A program made the position numbers and the translations under genes. Positions 37,036 to 46,228 of a stretch of DNA of 64,000 nt are shown here, piece by piece. Below the pieces are notes generated by a model. It saw only the letters and a list, made by a program, of their open reading frames with translations. It made no database searches and was not told the DNA's origin. Where the stretch lies: positions 930,001 through 994,000 of the forward strand of contig NZ_CP051131.1 of the NCBI RefSeq assembly GCF_013378075.1, given 5' to 3'. Numbering within the stretch: position 1 is the first letter of the stretch; every line of letters begins with the position of its first letter. The stretch comes from Parasphingopyxis algicola (GTDB lineage: Bacteria; Pseudomonadota; Alphaproteobacteria; Sphingomonadales; Sphingomonadaceae).

Positions 37036-37170
37036 ATGAAGCGCACCTTTCAGCCGAGCAATCTCGTGCGCAAGCGGCGGCATGGTTTTCGGGCCCGCAA
37101 AGCGACCGTAGGCGGCCGCAACGTATTGCGCTCGCGCCGCGCCAAGGGCCGCAAGAAGCTGTCCGCCTAA
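37036..37170 (+). CDS. rpmH: 50S ribosomal protein L34
   Basis: Very basic 44-residue ribosomal protein: [20 protein letters not shown]..., ending GRKKLSA, as in all L34 proteins. A TGAGGA ribosome site precedes ATG at 37036. First gene of rpmH-rnpA-yidD-yidC-engB. Confidence 0.98.
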   Translation: MKRTFQPSNLVRKRRHGFRARKATVGGRNVLRSRRAKGRKKLSA

Positions 37171-37187
37171 GCGCCCCCCAGAGCGCA

Positions 37188-37529
37188 ATGTCTGCGCCGC
37201 GTGTGGCGACGCTAACGAAAAGACGCGATTTTCTCGCCGCGAATAGCGGCAAGCGCGCGGCCATGCCCGGATTCGTTCTGCTCGTCCGCGAGCGCGAGGA
37301 CGGCGACGACACGATCCGTCTCGGCATTACCGTAACCCGGAAGATCGGCGGCGCCGTCGTTCGCAACCGCATGAAACGGCGGTTCCGGGCGCTGGGCCGG
37401 GAAGTCCTTCCGACCCAAGGCATAGCCGGCGCCGATCATGTGCTGATCGGCCGCAAGGGCGGCGTCGAGCGCGATTTCGATTCGCTGCGCGGAGAACTGT
37501 CGAAAGCGCTCGATCGCGTGCGATCATGA
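37188..37529 (+). CDS. rnpA: Ribonuclease P protein component
   Basis: Protein subunit of RNase P, which matures tRNA 5' ends (113 residues). The N-terminus [20 protein letters not shown] and the RNR motif region [20 protein letters not shown] are diagnostic. ATG at 37188 was chosen, since the longer frame starts inside rpmH. The stop overlaps the yidD start. Confidence 0.96.
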   Translation: MSAPRVATLTKRRDFLAANSGKRAAMPGFVLLVREREDGDDTIRLGITVTRKIGGAVVRNRMKRRFRALGREVLPTQGIAGADHVLIGRKGGVERDFDSLRGELSKALDRVRS

Positions 37530-37738
37530 TCGCGAAACTGTTCATCGGCCTTGCCCGTCTCTGGCAGATTGGCCCGTCGGCGATCCTCCCGCCGACCTGC
37601 CGGTATCAACCTTCATGTTCGGCCTATGCGATCACGGCATGGTCGCGCTATGGAGCATTCAAAGGCAGCTGGCTCGCGCTTCGGCGAATCCTGCGCTGCC
37701 ATCCCTGGGGCGGGTCGGGTCACGATCCGGTTCCGTAA
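37526..37738 (+). CDS. yidD: Membrane protein insertion efficiency factor YidD
   Basis: Small amphipathic membrane-associated protein (70 residues) with the conserved [17 protein letters not shown] and [19 protein letters not shown] stretches. ATG at 37526 overlaps the rnpA stop as ATGA. It assists YidC, encoded next. Confidence 0.97.
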   Translation: MIAKLFIGLARLWQIGPSAILPPTCRYQPSCSAYAITAWSRYGAFKGSWLALRRILRCHPWGGSGHDPVP

Positions 37739-37781
37739 AACGAGATTGAAGATATGAAAAATTCCTTTGGGGGGAATTACA

Positions 37782-39503
37782 GTGGATAGTTCGCGCAACA
37801 TGATCCTGGCGATCGTGCTTTCGGCGCTGGTGTTGATTGGCTGGAGTTTCCTGTCGGAGCAGATCGCGCCGACCGCGACCGAACCGTCGACCGAATTCGT
37901 CGATGGCGAACAGGTGGTCCTGCCGAATCCCGAAGCCGATCCCGCACCGGATTCTCCGGCCGCGCTGCGTGCTCTGTCCGACGTGCTGGCCGAATCGCGC
38001 GGCGACCGCATCGTCGTCGAAACGCCGCGTCTCGAAGGCTCGATCAACCTGCGCGGCGCGCGGATCGACGATCTCGTACTGCTCGATTATCGCCAGACGA
38101 TCGAGGACAATTCTCCGCCGATCCGGCTGCTGACGCCCGAAGGCGTCGAAGCGGCGAACTACGCCCATTTCGGTTGGGCGAGCGAAGATATCGCAACCCC
38201 CGACGGCGACACGCTGTGGCAGGCCGATGGCGAGACGCTGGCACCGGGCAGCCCGGTCACGATGCAGTGGCGGAACGGCACGGGCCAGCTGTTCGAGATC
38301 ATCCTCGAGGTCGACGAGAATTTCCTCTTCTCGGTCGATCAGCGGATCTCGAATGTCGGCGAGGGGCCGGTCAGCGCGCGCAGCTATGCGCTGATCACCC
38401 GCACAGGCGAATCGCCCGATCCCGACACCTGGCTCATCCACACCGGCCCGGCCGGCTTCTGGGCCGACGATCTCAACCATATCGATTATGACGATGTGCG
38501 CGACGCCGGAACGCAGGGCGAGCGGTTCAGCGTCTCCAATGGCTGGCTCGGTTTCAACGACAAATACTGGCTGACGGCACTCGTCCCCGGCGCGGGAGAC
38601 ACGGCCGACGCGGCCTTCGTGCCGCTTAGCGGCGACCGCTATCAGGCGGTGTTCACCAATGCGCCGGCGGTCGTTCCGGCGGGCCGCGCGATTACCAGCA
38701 GCACCAGCTTTTTCGCCGGCGCGAAGGAAACGCTGCTGCTCGAACGCTATGAGGTGGAGCGAGGCCTCAACCAGATCGATCTCTCGATCGACTGGGGCTG
38801 GTTCTACTGGTTCGAACTGCCGATCTTCTACCTGCTGCACTGGCTGTTCATGACCGTCGGCAATTTCGGCGTCGCGATCATCCTGATGACCTTCGTCGTG
38901 CGCGGGCTGATGTTCCCGATCGCGCAGAAGCAATTCTCCTCGATGGCCGGTATGCGCGCCGTCCAGCCGAAAATGAAGGAGATCCAGGATCGCTACAAGG
39001 ACGACAAGCCGAAGATGCAGCAGGAGGTGCTCGCTCTCTACCAGCGCGAGAAGGTCAATCCGCTCGCGGGCTGTCTGCCGATCTTCCTGCAGATCCCGAT
39101 CTTCTACGCACTCTACAAGGTGCTGATGCTGTCGGTCGAAATGCGGCACGAGCCCTTCGCGCTCTGGCTGCAGGATCTGTCCGCGCCCGATCCGCTGACC
39201 CCGGTCAACCTGTTCGGGCTGCTCGCCTTCACGCCGCCGAGCTGGCTGGCGATCGGCATCCTCCCGATCCTGCTCGGCATCACCATGTGGCTGCAGTTCA
39301 AGCTCAATCCGGCGCAGATGGACCCGACCCAGCAGAAGATCTTCGGCATCATGCCCTGGGTGTTCATGGTCATCATGGCGCCCTTCGCCGCCGGCCTGCA
39401 GCTCTACTGGGTGACCTCGAACATCCTCACCATCGCCCAGCAGAAATGGCTCTACAGCCGCGATCCGCGGTTGAAGGAGCAGGCGAAGATGGCGCAGGAA
39501 TGA
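37782..39503 (+). CDS. yidC: Membrane protein insertase YidC
   Basis: Inserts and folds inner-membrane proteins with or without SecYEG. It has 573 residues: an N-terminal signal-anchor helix (NMILAIVLSALVLIGWSFLS), a large periplasmic beta domain (about 30-340), then the conserved five-helix core beginning near HWLFMTVGNFGVAIILMTFV and including NPLAGCLPIFLQIPIFYALY. The start is GTG at 37782 after a G-rich ribosome site; an in-frame TTG lies 15 bases upstream. Confidence 0.97.
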   Translation: MDSSRNMILAIVLSALVLIGWSFLSEQIAPTATEPSTEFVDGEQVVLPNPEADPAPDSPAALRALSDVLAESRGDRIVVETPRLEGSINLRGARIDDLVLLDYRQTIEDNSPPIRLLTPEGVEAANYAHFGWASEDIATPDGDTLWQADGETLAPGSPVTMQWRNGTGQLFEIILEVDENFLFSVDQRISNVGEGPVSARSYALITRTGESPDPDTWLIHTGPAGFWADDLNHIDYDDVRDAGTQGERFSVSNGWLGFNDKYWLTALVPGAGDTADAAFVPLSGDRYQAVFTNAPAVVPAGRAITSSTSFFAGAKETLLLERYEVERGLNQIDLSIDWGWFYWFELPIFYLLHWLFMTVGNFGVAIILMTFVVRGLMFPIAQKQFSSMAGMRAVQPKMKEIQDRYKDDKPKMQQEVLALYQREKVNPLAGCLPIFLQIPIFYALYKVLMLSVEMRHEPFALWLQDLSAPDPLTPVNLFGLLAFTPPSWLAIGILPILLGITMWLQFKLNPAQMDPTQQKIFGIMPWVFMVIMAPFAAGLQLYWVTSNILTIAQQKWLYSRDPRLKEQAKMAQE

Positions 39504-39513
39504 AGGGCGGGGA

Positions 39514-40149
39514 ATGACCGACCAGGCCGCCTTGGAGGAAATGGCGCGGAAGACTTTTTCCGGGCCGATCGACTTCCTGAAATCGGCGCCGAGCCTCGAG
39601 TTCCTGCCCGATGCCGACCTGCCGGAAGTCGCCTTTGCCGGGCGCTCCAATGTCGGCAAGTCGACGCTTTTGAACGCGCTGACCAACCGCAAGGGGCTGG
39701 CCCGGGCATCGAACACGCCGGGCCGGACGCAGGAGCTCAATTTCTTCGAAGTCGGCGATCCGCCGCAGTTCCGGCTGGTCGACATGCCCGGCTACGGCTT
39801 CGCCAAGGCGCCGCCGCAGGTCGCCAAACGCTGGCGCCACCTGATCAACGATTTCCTGCGCGGGCGCCCTACCCTCAAGCGCACCCTGATTCTGGTCGAC
39901 GCCCGCCGCGGCCTGAAGGATATCGACCGCGAACTGATGGAGATGCTCGACGAGGCGGCGGTCAGCTACCGGATCGTGCTGACCAAGTCCGACAAGCTGA
40001 AGGACAAGGCCCTCGCCACCACTCAAGCGACGCTCGCCGAACAGGCCAAGGGCCACGCCGCCGCCCATCCGGATATTCTCGCGACATCCAGCGAAAGCGG
40101 ATTGGGTGTGGACGAACTGCGCAAAGAGGTTATCCAAGCCATCGGCTGA
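39514..40149 (+). CDS. engB: Ribosome biogenesis GTPase EngB (YihA/YsxC)
   Basis: Essential GTPase for 50S assembly (211 residues). G1 motif GRSNVGKST at residues 43-51, G2 region ASNTPGRTQ, G3 DMPGYGF, G4 TKSDK and G5 SSES are all present. It follows yidC by 10 bases with a good ribosome site. Confidence 0.97.
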   Translation: MTDQAALEEMARKTFSGPIDFLKSAPSLEFLPDADLPEVAFAGRSNVGKSTLLNALTNRKGLARASNTPGRTQELNFFEVGDPPQFRLVDMPGYGFAKAPPQVAKRWRHLINDFLRGRPTLKRTLILVDARRGLKDIDRELMEMLDEAAVSYRIVLTKSDKLKDKALATTQATLAEQAKGHAAAHPDILATSSESGLGVDELRKEVIQAIG

Positions 40150-40176
40150 CACGCTCGGATCCCGGAAAGGCGACGC

Positions 40177-40839
40177 ATGAAACTGATCATCGGCAACAAG
40201 GCCTATTCGTCCTGGTCGATGCGCGGTTGGCTGGCACTCAAACAGTCGGGCGTATCGTTCGAGGAAGTCACGGTCCCGCTCTACGGCGAGGATTGGGAAA
40301 AGCGGCGCGAGGGCAACGAATTCGCTGCCTCGTCGGGCAAGGTGCCCGTGCTCTGGGACGGCGATACGGTCGTCTGGGACAGCCTCGCGATCATCGACTG
40401 GCTGGCCGATAAGGTCGGGCGGGACCGGTTCTGGCCGAAGGACGAAAGCGCGCGGGGCATGGCGCGCTCGATGGCGGCCGAAATGCATTCGAGCTTTCCC
40501 AATCTGCGCCGCGACATGCCGATGAACGTCCGCAAGATCTTTCCGCCGCGGGCGTTCAGCAGCGAGGTTGGTGCCGAACTCGGCCGGATCCTGGAAACCT
40601 GGGCGCAGGCGCGCGCTCGCTATGGCGGGGAAAACCCGTTCCTGTTCGGCGATTTCTGCGCGGCCGACATCATGTATGCGCCGGTCTGCACACGGCTCGG
40701 CACCTATTCGGTCAAGCTGCCGCCCTTCGCGCAAGGCTATGTCCAGGCCGTACTCGGGCACAGTTGGGTGCGCGAATGGATCGAAGCGGCGCAGGAAGAG
40801 CCCTGGACGATCGAACGGTTCGAGGAAGCGCCCGAATAG
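40177..40839 (+). CDS. Glutathione S-transferase family protein
   Basis: Cytosolic GST-fold protein of 220 residues. The thioredoxin-like N-terminal domain has LIIGNKAYSSWSMRGWLALK, with Ser residues near the active site, and the conserved GKVPVLWDGDTVVWDSLAII (cis-Pro and glutathione contacts). A helical C-terminal domain follows. ATG at 40177 is preceded by GGAAAGG. Substrate unknown. Confidence 0.9.
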   Translation: MKLIIGNKAYSSWSMRGWLALKQSGVSFEEVTVPLYGEDWEKRREGNEFAASSGKVPVLWDGDTVVWDSLAIIDWLADKVGRDRFWPKDESARGMARSMAAEMHSSFPNLRRDMPMNVRKIFPPRAFSSEVGAELGRILETWAQARARYGGENPFLFGDFCAADIMYAPVCTRLGTYSVKLPPFAQGYVQAVLGHSWVREWIEAAQEEPWTIERFEEAPE

Positions 40840-40853
40840 CGTTCAGTTTTTGA

Positions 40854-40943
40854 GTCATTGCGAGCGTAGCGAAGCAATCCAGAGCGGTTGACGATGGCGC
40901 TTGCGGCTCTGGATTGCTTCGTCGCTCCGCTCCTTGCAATGAC
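40854..40943. repeat. Long palindromic repeat, copy 2
   Basis: GTCATTGCGAGCG at the left end is inverted against CTTGCAATGAC at the right. The inner pair AGCAATCCAGAGC and GCTCTGGATTGCT is perfect. It is related to the element at 6620-6725 and lies between the convergent GST and cupin genes, where it may serve as terminator. Confidence 0.8.
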
Positions 40944-40971
40944 GATAAGGAATAGCCAGAAAATTTGATAC

Positions 40972-41427
40972 TCAGCCCCAGTCGAAGTCGCTCCCGTCCT
41001 TGCGGCGGAATCCGCGGCCATTCTCCAGATGCATGTCGATGTCCGGATAGTGGCAGTCGCTGGCGGCGGGCCTGCCGATAGCGATGAAGAAACAGCTCTT
41101 ATCGCTCTCGTTGATCAGCACATGACCGTTGCCGTCATTCTTCGGGAAGGCCGCGCAATCGCCGGGGCGCATCGGCGTACGGCCCGAATCGTCGACGAGC
41201 ACCGCCTCGCCCGCCAGCATGATCACGAACTCGTCTTCCTCCTCGTGCCAATGCCGTTGGGCCGACCAGGCCCCGGGCTTCAGCTCGACATGGCTGACGC
41301 CGAAATCTTCGAGCCTGCCGGGCGGCGCCAGCCTTCGATACCAGCGTTCCTGGACCTGGCTCGCATATTCGGGCGGATAGCCGGTCGCATTGGTCTGCGG
41401 GACGGCATCGAGATCGAGCTTGGGCAT
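40972..41427 (-). CDS. Cupin-domain protein
   Basis: Single cupin of 151 residues. Motif 1 is QRHWHEEEDEFVIMLAGEAV and motif 2 is RPGDCAAFPKNDGNGHVLIN. It begins MPKLDLDAVPQTNATGYP. It is divergent from dapE with a 49-base gap. The chain end (DMHLENGRGFRRKDGSDFDW) is typical of a common proteobacterial cupin group of unknown substrate. Confidence 0.88.
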   Translation of the reverse strand: MPKLDLDAVPQTNATGYPPEYASQVQERWYRRLAPPGRLEDFGVSHVELKPGAWSAQRHWHEEEDEFVIMLAGEAVLVDDSGRTPMRPGDCAAFPKNDGNGHVLINESDKSCFFIAIGRPAASDCHYPDIDMHLENGRGFRRKDGSDFDWG

Positions 41428-41476
41428 GGCGGACTCCAGCTAGGCAACGGGATGCAGCCCGGTTACACCCGCCGCC

Positions 41477-42607
41477 ATGAGTGATGCAATCGAGCCGATA
41501 GAGCTGCTGAAGGACCTGATCGCCTGTCCGAGCATAACGCCCGAAGAAGGCGGGGCGCAGGCGCTGCTCGGGAAGACGCTGGAAGGGCTCGGTTTCGCGG
41601 TCGAGCATATGGTGTCGGGCGATGCGCCCCATGGGCCAGTGCCCAACCTGCTCGCCACCCGGGGATCGGGCGGTCCGCATTTCGCCTTTGCCGGGCACAC
41701 CGACGTCGTGCCGCCGGGCAAGGGCTGGACCAGCGATCCGTTCATGGCGGAGATCAAGGGCGATCTCCTCTACGGCCGCGGCGCGGTCGACATGAAGGGA
41801 TCGATCGCGGCCTTTGTCGCGGCCTTAGAGCGGGCCGGTAACCTGCCCGGTACGCTCAGCTTCATCATCACCGGCGACGAGGAAGGTCCGGCCGTGCACG
41901 GCACCCGCGCGCTGATGACGCGGATGGCGGAACGCGGGCTCCATCCCGACATGATTCTTGTCGGCGAGCCGACCTCCCAGAACCGGCTCGGCGACACGAT
42001 CAAGATCGGCCGGCGCGGTTCGGTCAATATGTGGATCGATATCGTCGGCAAGCAGGCGCATGTCGCCTATCCGCACGAGGGCGACAATCCGATCACGCGG
42101 TTGTTCCGGATCGGCACCCGGCTGCACGAGCTCGATCTCGACGATGGCGACGAGTGGTTCCAGCCGTCCAATCTCGAAGTCGTCACCGTCGATGTCGGCA
42201 ATCCGGCGTCGAACGTCATTCCCGGCGAGGCGCATCTGAGGCTCAACATCCGCTTCAACGTGCACCACACCGGCGACGCGCTGGTCGAACAAGTCCGCGC
42301 GATCGTCGAGGAAGAGGCCCCCGGCGCCCGGTTCAAGGCGATGGTCTCGGGCGAAGCCTTTCTGACCGAACCCGGACCGCTGACCCATCTGGTCTCCGCA
42401 TCGATCGCGGAGGCGACGGGCGTAACGCCGGACCTGTCGACCGGCGGCGGCACGTCGGACGCGCGGTTCCTGCACGTCTTGTGCCCGATCGTCGAATTCG
42501 GCCTGCTCAATGCGACTATGCACAAGCTCGACGAAGCCGTCGCGATCGCGGACGTCCACAAGCTTGTCGATATCTACCAGGGCGTGCTGCGCCGCGCGCT
42601 GAGCTAG
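41477..42607 (+). CDS. dapE: Succinyl-diaminopimelate desuccinylase
   Basis: Dinuclear zinc peptidase-family enzyme of lysine and peptidoglycan precursor synthesis (376 residues). The zinc-site motifs are FAGHTDVVPPG, GRGAVDMKG, TGDEEGPAVHG and the C-terminal HKLDEAV (zinc His). CPSITPEEGGAQALL near the N-terminus is typical. ATG at 41477. Confidence 0.97.
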   Translation: MSDAIEPIELLKDLIACPSITPEEGGAQALLGKTLEGLGFAVEHMVSGDAPHGPVPNLLATRGSGGPHFAFAGHTDVVPPGKGWTSDPFMAEIKGDLLYGRGAVDMKGSIAAFVAALERAGNLPGTLSFIITGDEEGPAVHGTRALMTRMAERGLHPDMILVGEPTSQNRLGDTIKIGRRGSVNMWIDIVGKQAHVAYPHEGDNPITRLFRIGTRLHELDLDDGDEWFQPSNLEVVTVDVGNPASNVIPGEAHLRLNIRFNVHHTGDALVEQVRAIVEEEAPGARFKAMVSGEAFLTEPGPLTHLVSASIAEATGVTPDLSTGGGTSDARFLHVLCPIVEFGLLNATMHKLDEAVAIADVHKLVDIYQGVLRRALS

Positions 42608-42618
42608 ATAACCGAACG

Positions 42619-43488
42619 ATGCGCGTCGCCTATCTTGCCTGTGAGCTGACCCTTCCCGATTCGCCGGAACGCAGGCCGGACGCGTTCGAGCATGACCAGA
42701 TGGCCGACTGTCTCTCCGACGCGTTCGCGCTGCACGGGCACGAGATCGCGGCGATGAGCTGGGACGATGCGACGGTCGACTGGTCGGAATTCGATGCCGC
42801 GCTCATCGGATCGACATGGGACTATCAGGACAGGCCCGATGCCTTTCTCGCGCGTCTCGCGCATATCGAGAGCGAAACCCGGCTCTTCAATCCGAGCACG
42901 CTGGTTCGCTGGAACAGCCGCAAAACCTATCTGCGCGACCTCGAGGCGGACGGCGTGCGGACCGTCCCGACGCTATGGCTGGACACCTCCGGCGAAACGG
43001 ACGTGCGGCAGGCCTTCGATGCGCTCGGCAGCGACGATATCGTCCTCAAGCGCCAGGTCGGCGCCAATGCCGAGGGCCAGTTTCGGCTGAAGCGCGGCGA
43101 CCCGGTTCCGGCCATGCCGCATCCGATGATGGCGCAAACCTTCCTTCCCGCGATCCGGACCGAAGGGGAGCTGAGCTTTATATTCATCGATGGCGACTTT
43201 TCGCATGCGCTCGTGAAATCGGCGGCCGAGAGCGATTACCGGATCCAATCCTCCTATGGCGGCCGCGAACGCGCCCATAGCCCGAGCCCCGGCGATATGG
43301 CGGGCGCAGCGGCCGTGATCGATTCGCTTGAGGACGCGCCCCTGTATGCCCGTGTCGATATGGTGCGGGGCGCGGATGGCGACCTGTTGCTCATGGAATT
43401 GGAGCTGATCGAGCCTTTTCTGTATCCGCTTCAGGGCAAGGGGCTGGGGCCGCGCATCCACGATGCACTCGTCCGACGGTTATCCTGA
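42619..43488 (+). CDS. ATP-grasp domain protein
   Basis: RimK/glutathione-synthetase-like ATP-grasp protein of 289 residues. It begins MRVAYLACELTLPDSPERRP, has STWDYQDRPDAFLARL, a lysine in DDIVLKRQVGANAEGQF for nucleotide binding, and the acidic metal-binding end LLLMELELIEPFLYP. The reaction is expected to join a carboxylate to an amine or thiol using ATP, but the substrates are unknown. It follows dapE by 11 bases, so co-expression is likely. Confidence 0.85.
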   Translation: MRVAYLACELTLPDSPERRPDAFEHDQMADCLSDAFALHGHEIAAMSWDDATVDWSEFDAALIGSTWDYQDRPDAFLARLAHIESETRLFNPSTLVRWNSRKTYLRDLEADGVRTVPTLWLDTSGETDVRQAFDALGSDDIVLKRQVGANAEGQFRLKRGDPVPAMPHPMMAQTFLPAIRTEGELSFIFIDGDFSHALVKSAAESDYRIQSSYGGRERAHSPSPGDMAGAAAVIDSLEDAPLYARVDMVRGADGDLLLMELELIEPFLYPLQGKGLGPRIHDALVRRLS

Positions 43489-43514
43489 TCGGCCGGTGCG
43501 GCGACGCCGATCAG
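43485..43514. terminator. Inverted repeat at a convergent gene end
   Basis: CTGATCGGC (43485-43493) and GCCGATCAG (43506-43514) form a perfect 9-base stem with a 12-base loop. Both stop codons lie in the arms. No T-run follows, so it is at best a factor-assisted bidirectional end. Confidence 0.4.
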
Positions 43515-44470
43515 TCTCCGATCAGCCCCGACAGCCAGCGCATGACATTCAGGACGAATTGTCGGTTGTTCGGCGCATCGGGCGAGTTCATCCCGACCCG
43601 GACCGTCTCGCCATCCCGAACCCGGCTCTGGGCCGTAAACATGGCGGCTTCGCCGAACACTGCAAACCGGCCCGATCCATGTCGCAACACCGCGCCCTGG
43701 ATCAGCCCCCGCGCCGAAACCTGCGGCGTATCGTCTTCGAATTCCCAGGCTTCGCTCGGAAGCAGGACGATCCAGTCGTCGGGCATCCGCATCAGGACCT
43801 CGACCGGCGCGACTGTGCGGAATGCCTGTCCGGTGAAGCTCGTTACCGAATCCAGGGCTTCGGCGTCATTGCGTCCGCGTATCAGCGGATGGTCGGCCAG
43901 CAGTCCCGAAGACAGGTCGAAGGTCAGGGTCCGCGTGTCCGGCTCGGGGCCCCGGGCGAACCCGTTGATGAATATCACGCCGAAAGCCTCGGCAAGCTCG
44001 GCCGCGGCGCCGGGAAACGGCATATGATCCGCGATCAGCAGCAGCGCCCCGCCGTCGCTCACCCATCGATCGAGGACCGCGATTTCCTCCGCGCTGAACG
44101 CCGAGGGGATGGGCAGATGCCATTCCGCGTCGTGCCCGCCGGACATGGCATTGGCGATGACGAAGATGTCCGCATTTTCGAGCAGGTCGGCGGTAATCGG
44201 CTGATCCGAGCCTTGGACGCGAAGCCCGTCGTTCCGGAGCAATTCGGCGAAGGCCTGAAAATTGCCGTCTATCGTGTGATAATTGCCATGCGCTTCATCG
44301 ACGAGGACGAGCGGCCCCTCCCCTTCGGCATAGGCGGGATTCTCGACTGTCGGCCGCCATGGATCGTCCTCGGAATCCTGGCCCAGCGCCGGAAACGCCG
44401 CGAACACCAGACCGGCCATCATGACCAACGCAACGACCGGCGCGCGAACGGCCCGCAGCTTCACATCCAT
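43511..44470 (-). CDS. Exported DUF4350-like protein
   Basis: A 319-residue protein with a signal peptide (APVVALVMMAGLVFAAFPAL, cleavage near residue 30) and a Rossmann/GATase-like periplasmic domain: VLVDEAHGNYHTIDG, then ADIFVIANAMSGG, LDRWVSDGGALLLIADHMPF and RFAVFGEAAMF. This resembles the DUF4350/ThuA-like unknown-function group. ATG at 44470 was chosen. It is not clearly coupled to a neighbour. Confidence 0.7.
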   Translation of the reverse strand: MDVKLRAVRAPVVALVMMAGLVFAAFPALGQDSEDDPWRPTVENPAYAEGEGPLVLVDEAHGNYHTIDGNFQAFAELLRNDGLRVQGSDQPITADLLENADIFVIANAMSGGHDAEWHLPIPSAFSAEEIAVLDRWVSDGGALLLIADHMPFPGAAAELAEAFGVIFINGFARGPEPDTRTLTFDLSSGLLADHPLIRGRNDAEALDSVTSFTGQAFRTVAPVEVLMRMPDDWIVLLPSEAWEFEDDTPQVSARGLIQGAVLRHGSGRFAVFGEAAMFTAQSRVRDGETVRVGMNSPDAPNNRQFVLNVMRWLSGLIGD

Positions 44471-44536
44471 AATCCAACTCCTGCCGAACAGAATTACGAC
44501 AAATAGCGTAATTTGTGCGGCAGACAAGCTATGCGA

Positions 44537-45061
44537 TCACTCCGACGGTCTTCGCCGCAACACGATATAGAGCGCGCCCCGTCCGCCATGTCGGGGATGG
44601 GCGCCGCGCACGGCGGCGATGTGCGGGGCGTGACGCGAGGCGGCCAGCCAGTCGCCGACCGCCGCGCGAATCTTGCCGCGGGTCACGGGTCCCTCCCCCT
44701 TGGGCGCGTGCCCGGTGATCAGGAGAACGATGCGGGCGTGCGACGCGATCGCCTGACCGAGCGCGCGATCGAGGCGGTCGTAAGCCGAAGAAAGGCTGTG
44801 GCTGTGAAGGTCGATCGTGAAGTCGGGTTCGGCCCGGCCGCGCGTCAGCTTGCGGTCCCAGCTCGCATCGAGCGTCGTGCCGGGGCCCGGCGCGGATTTC
44901 CGCTCCGGCAGTTTCGGAACCGCGAACGCGGAGAGATCGGACCGCTCAGTGCTACGCGACGGCGGACTGCCGGGTCTCGGCTGCCTGTCGAGCGGTTCGA
45001 CGCTTTCGATGACCTTGGCCCAGAGCGCCTGCTCGTCCGCGCTGAGCGTGCGTTTCGCCAC
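44537..45061 (-). CDS. Smr-domain protein
   Basis: MutS2-type small Smr domain at about residues 82-172: DFTIDLHSHSLSSAYDRLDR, ARIVLLITGHAPKGEG and the C-terminal RGGRGALYIVLRRR. The N-terminal 75 residues are a disordered Pro/Ser-rich linker. Smr domains are nucleases for DNA or RNA. The start is GTG at 45061, immediately after the mltA stop. Confidence 0.9.
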   Translation of the reverse strand: MAKRTLSADEQALWAKVIESVEPLDRQPRPGSPPSRSTERSDLSAFAVPKLPERKSAPGPGTTLDASWDRKLTRGRAEPDFTIDLHSHSLSSAYDRLDRALGQAIASHARIVLLITGHAPKGEGPVTRGKIRAAVGDWLAASRHAPHIAAVRGAHPRHGGRGALYIVLRRRPSE

Positions 45062-46228
45062 CTAGTCGGCGCGCAGCCTTGCGGCGGATGCGGCGGGGAT
45101 CAGGATATAGGCCTGCCCCCGGCTCGCCATGCCGCTGGCGATCCGATAGGCGTCGTCGCCCGCCCCCCAGAAGGTGTCGAACCGGTTCGCGCCGCGAATC
45201 GCGCTGCCGGTATCCTGCGCGACCCACAGACCGTCGGCGACGTCATGTTCGAGATCCAGGAACACCGGCGCGCCGAGCGGCACGAAATCGGGATCGGCGG
45301 CGACCGTGGCGCGCGGCGTGACCGGGCGGCCGAGCGAGCCGAGCGGTCCGGGGCCGTCCAGCTCGGTGAAGAAGATGTAGCGGGGATTTTGCTGCATGAT
45401 CGCGCGGCCCTGCTCCGGATTCTCGCGCAACCAGTCGGCGATACCCTCCGCCGTGGTCTGGCCGTTTTCGAGCAGGCCGCGTTCGCGCATCAGCCGGCCG
45501 ATGCTCGTATAGGGATAGCCGTTGGTGCCCGCATAGCCGATCCGCATCGGATCGCCATCGGGCAGACGCAGGATGCCCGAACCCTGCACCTGCAGGAAAT
45601 AGAGATCGACCAGGTCCTCCGCCCAGGCGATTTCGAGGCCCTGGCCGGCGAGCGCGCCGCTTTCGATCGCCGCGCGCGTCAACGTTTCGAGCTGGGGATC
45701 GCAATCGCCGGTACAGGCCTCCGGCATATCGGCCGGAACGGCGTAAACCGGCCAGTCATAGCCGTTCCGCCGTTCGCGAGCGGCGGAAATTTCGGGCTCG
45801 TAATAACCGGTGGCAAAGGCTCGGCCCGAACCGACTTCGACCGCGCGGAAATGCTCGGCGAAAAAGCGGACCGCATCGCCGCTCCAGCTCTCGGCGGCGC
45901 GGCATGGCTCGATCCAGTCGCTTGTCGCCGTCAGTCCGGTCCGTTCCTCCCGGTTCAGAACCGAGGGGCAGGATATGCGAAATGCGGCCAGCGCGCGTAC
46001 CGCCTGATCGCGCTCGATGTCGAGCGACGCGACGGCAGGGCCGGGGCGAATCCCCTGGCTTGCCGCGTTGCCGCTGACGGGCACGTCCGGCGATGTCTCA
46101 GGAGGCGGAACCTGCGGCTCTGCTGGCGCGGGCCGCGACGCTCGTTCGGGTGAGACCGGAATGATCCCGGCACAGGCCGTCAGCGCGAGGGAGAGCAGGA
46201 GCGCGCATGCGCCCCGACCCGTCGTCAC
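45062..46228 (-). CDS. mltA: Membrane-bound lytic murein transglycosylase A
   Basis: Outer-membrane lipoprotein (388 residues) that cleaves peptidoglycan to 1,6-anhydromuropeptides. The lipobox is LTAC with Cys19. MltA-domain signatures are FATGYYEPEISA, the central YFLQVQGSGILRLPDG and the C-terminal DTGSAIRGANRFDTFWG, which has catalytic-type Asp residues in a double-psi barrel. The start is GTG at 46228, overlapping the previous stop (GTGA). Confidence 0.95.
   Translation of the reverse strand: MTTGRGACALLLSLALTACAGIIPVSPERASRPAPAEPQVPPPETSPDVPVSGNAASQGIRPGPAVASLDIERDQAVRALAAFRISCPSVLNREERTGLTATSDWIEPCRAAESWSGDAVRFFAEHFRAVEVGSGRAFATGYYEPEISAARERRNGYDWPVYAVPADMPEACTGDCDPQLETLTRAAIESGALAGQGLEIAWAEDLVDLYFLQVQGSGILRLPDGDPMRIGYAGTNGYPYTSIGRLMRERGLLENGQTTAEGIADWLRENPEQGRAIMQQNPRYIFFTELDGPGPLGSLGRPVTPRATVAADPDFVPLGAPVFLDLEHDVADGLWVAQDTGSAIRGANRFDTFWGAGDDAYRIASGMASRGQAYILIPAASAARLRAD

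Noticed and set aside
37659-39785. Minus-strand open frame of 708 codons opposite yidC and engB
   Set aside because: Antisense shadow of clearly identified genes; the composition is atypical for a protein.
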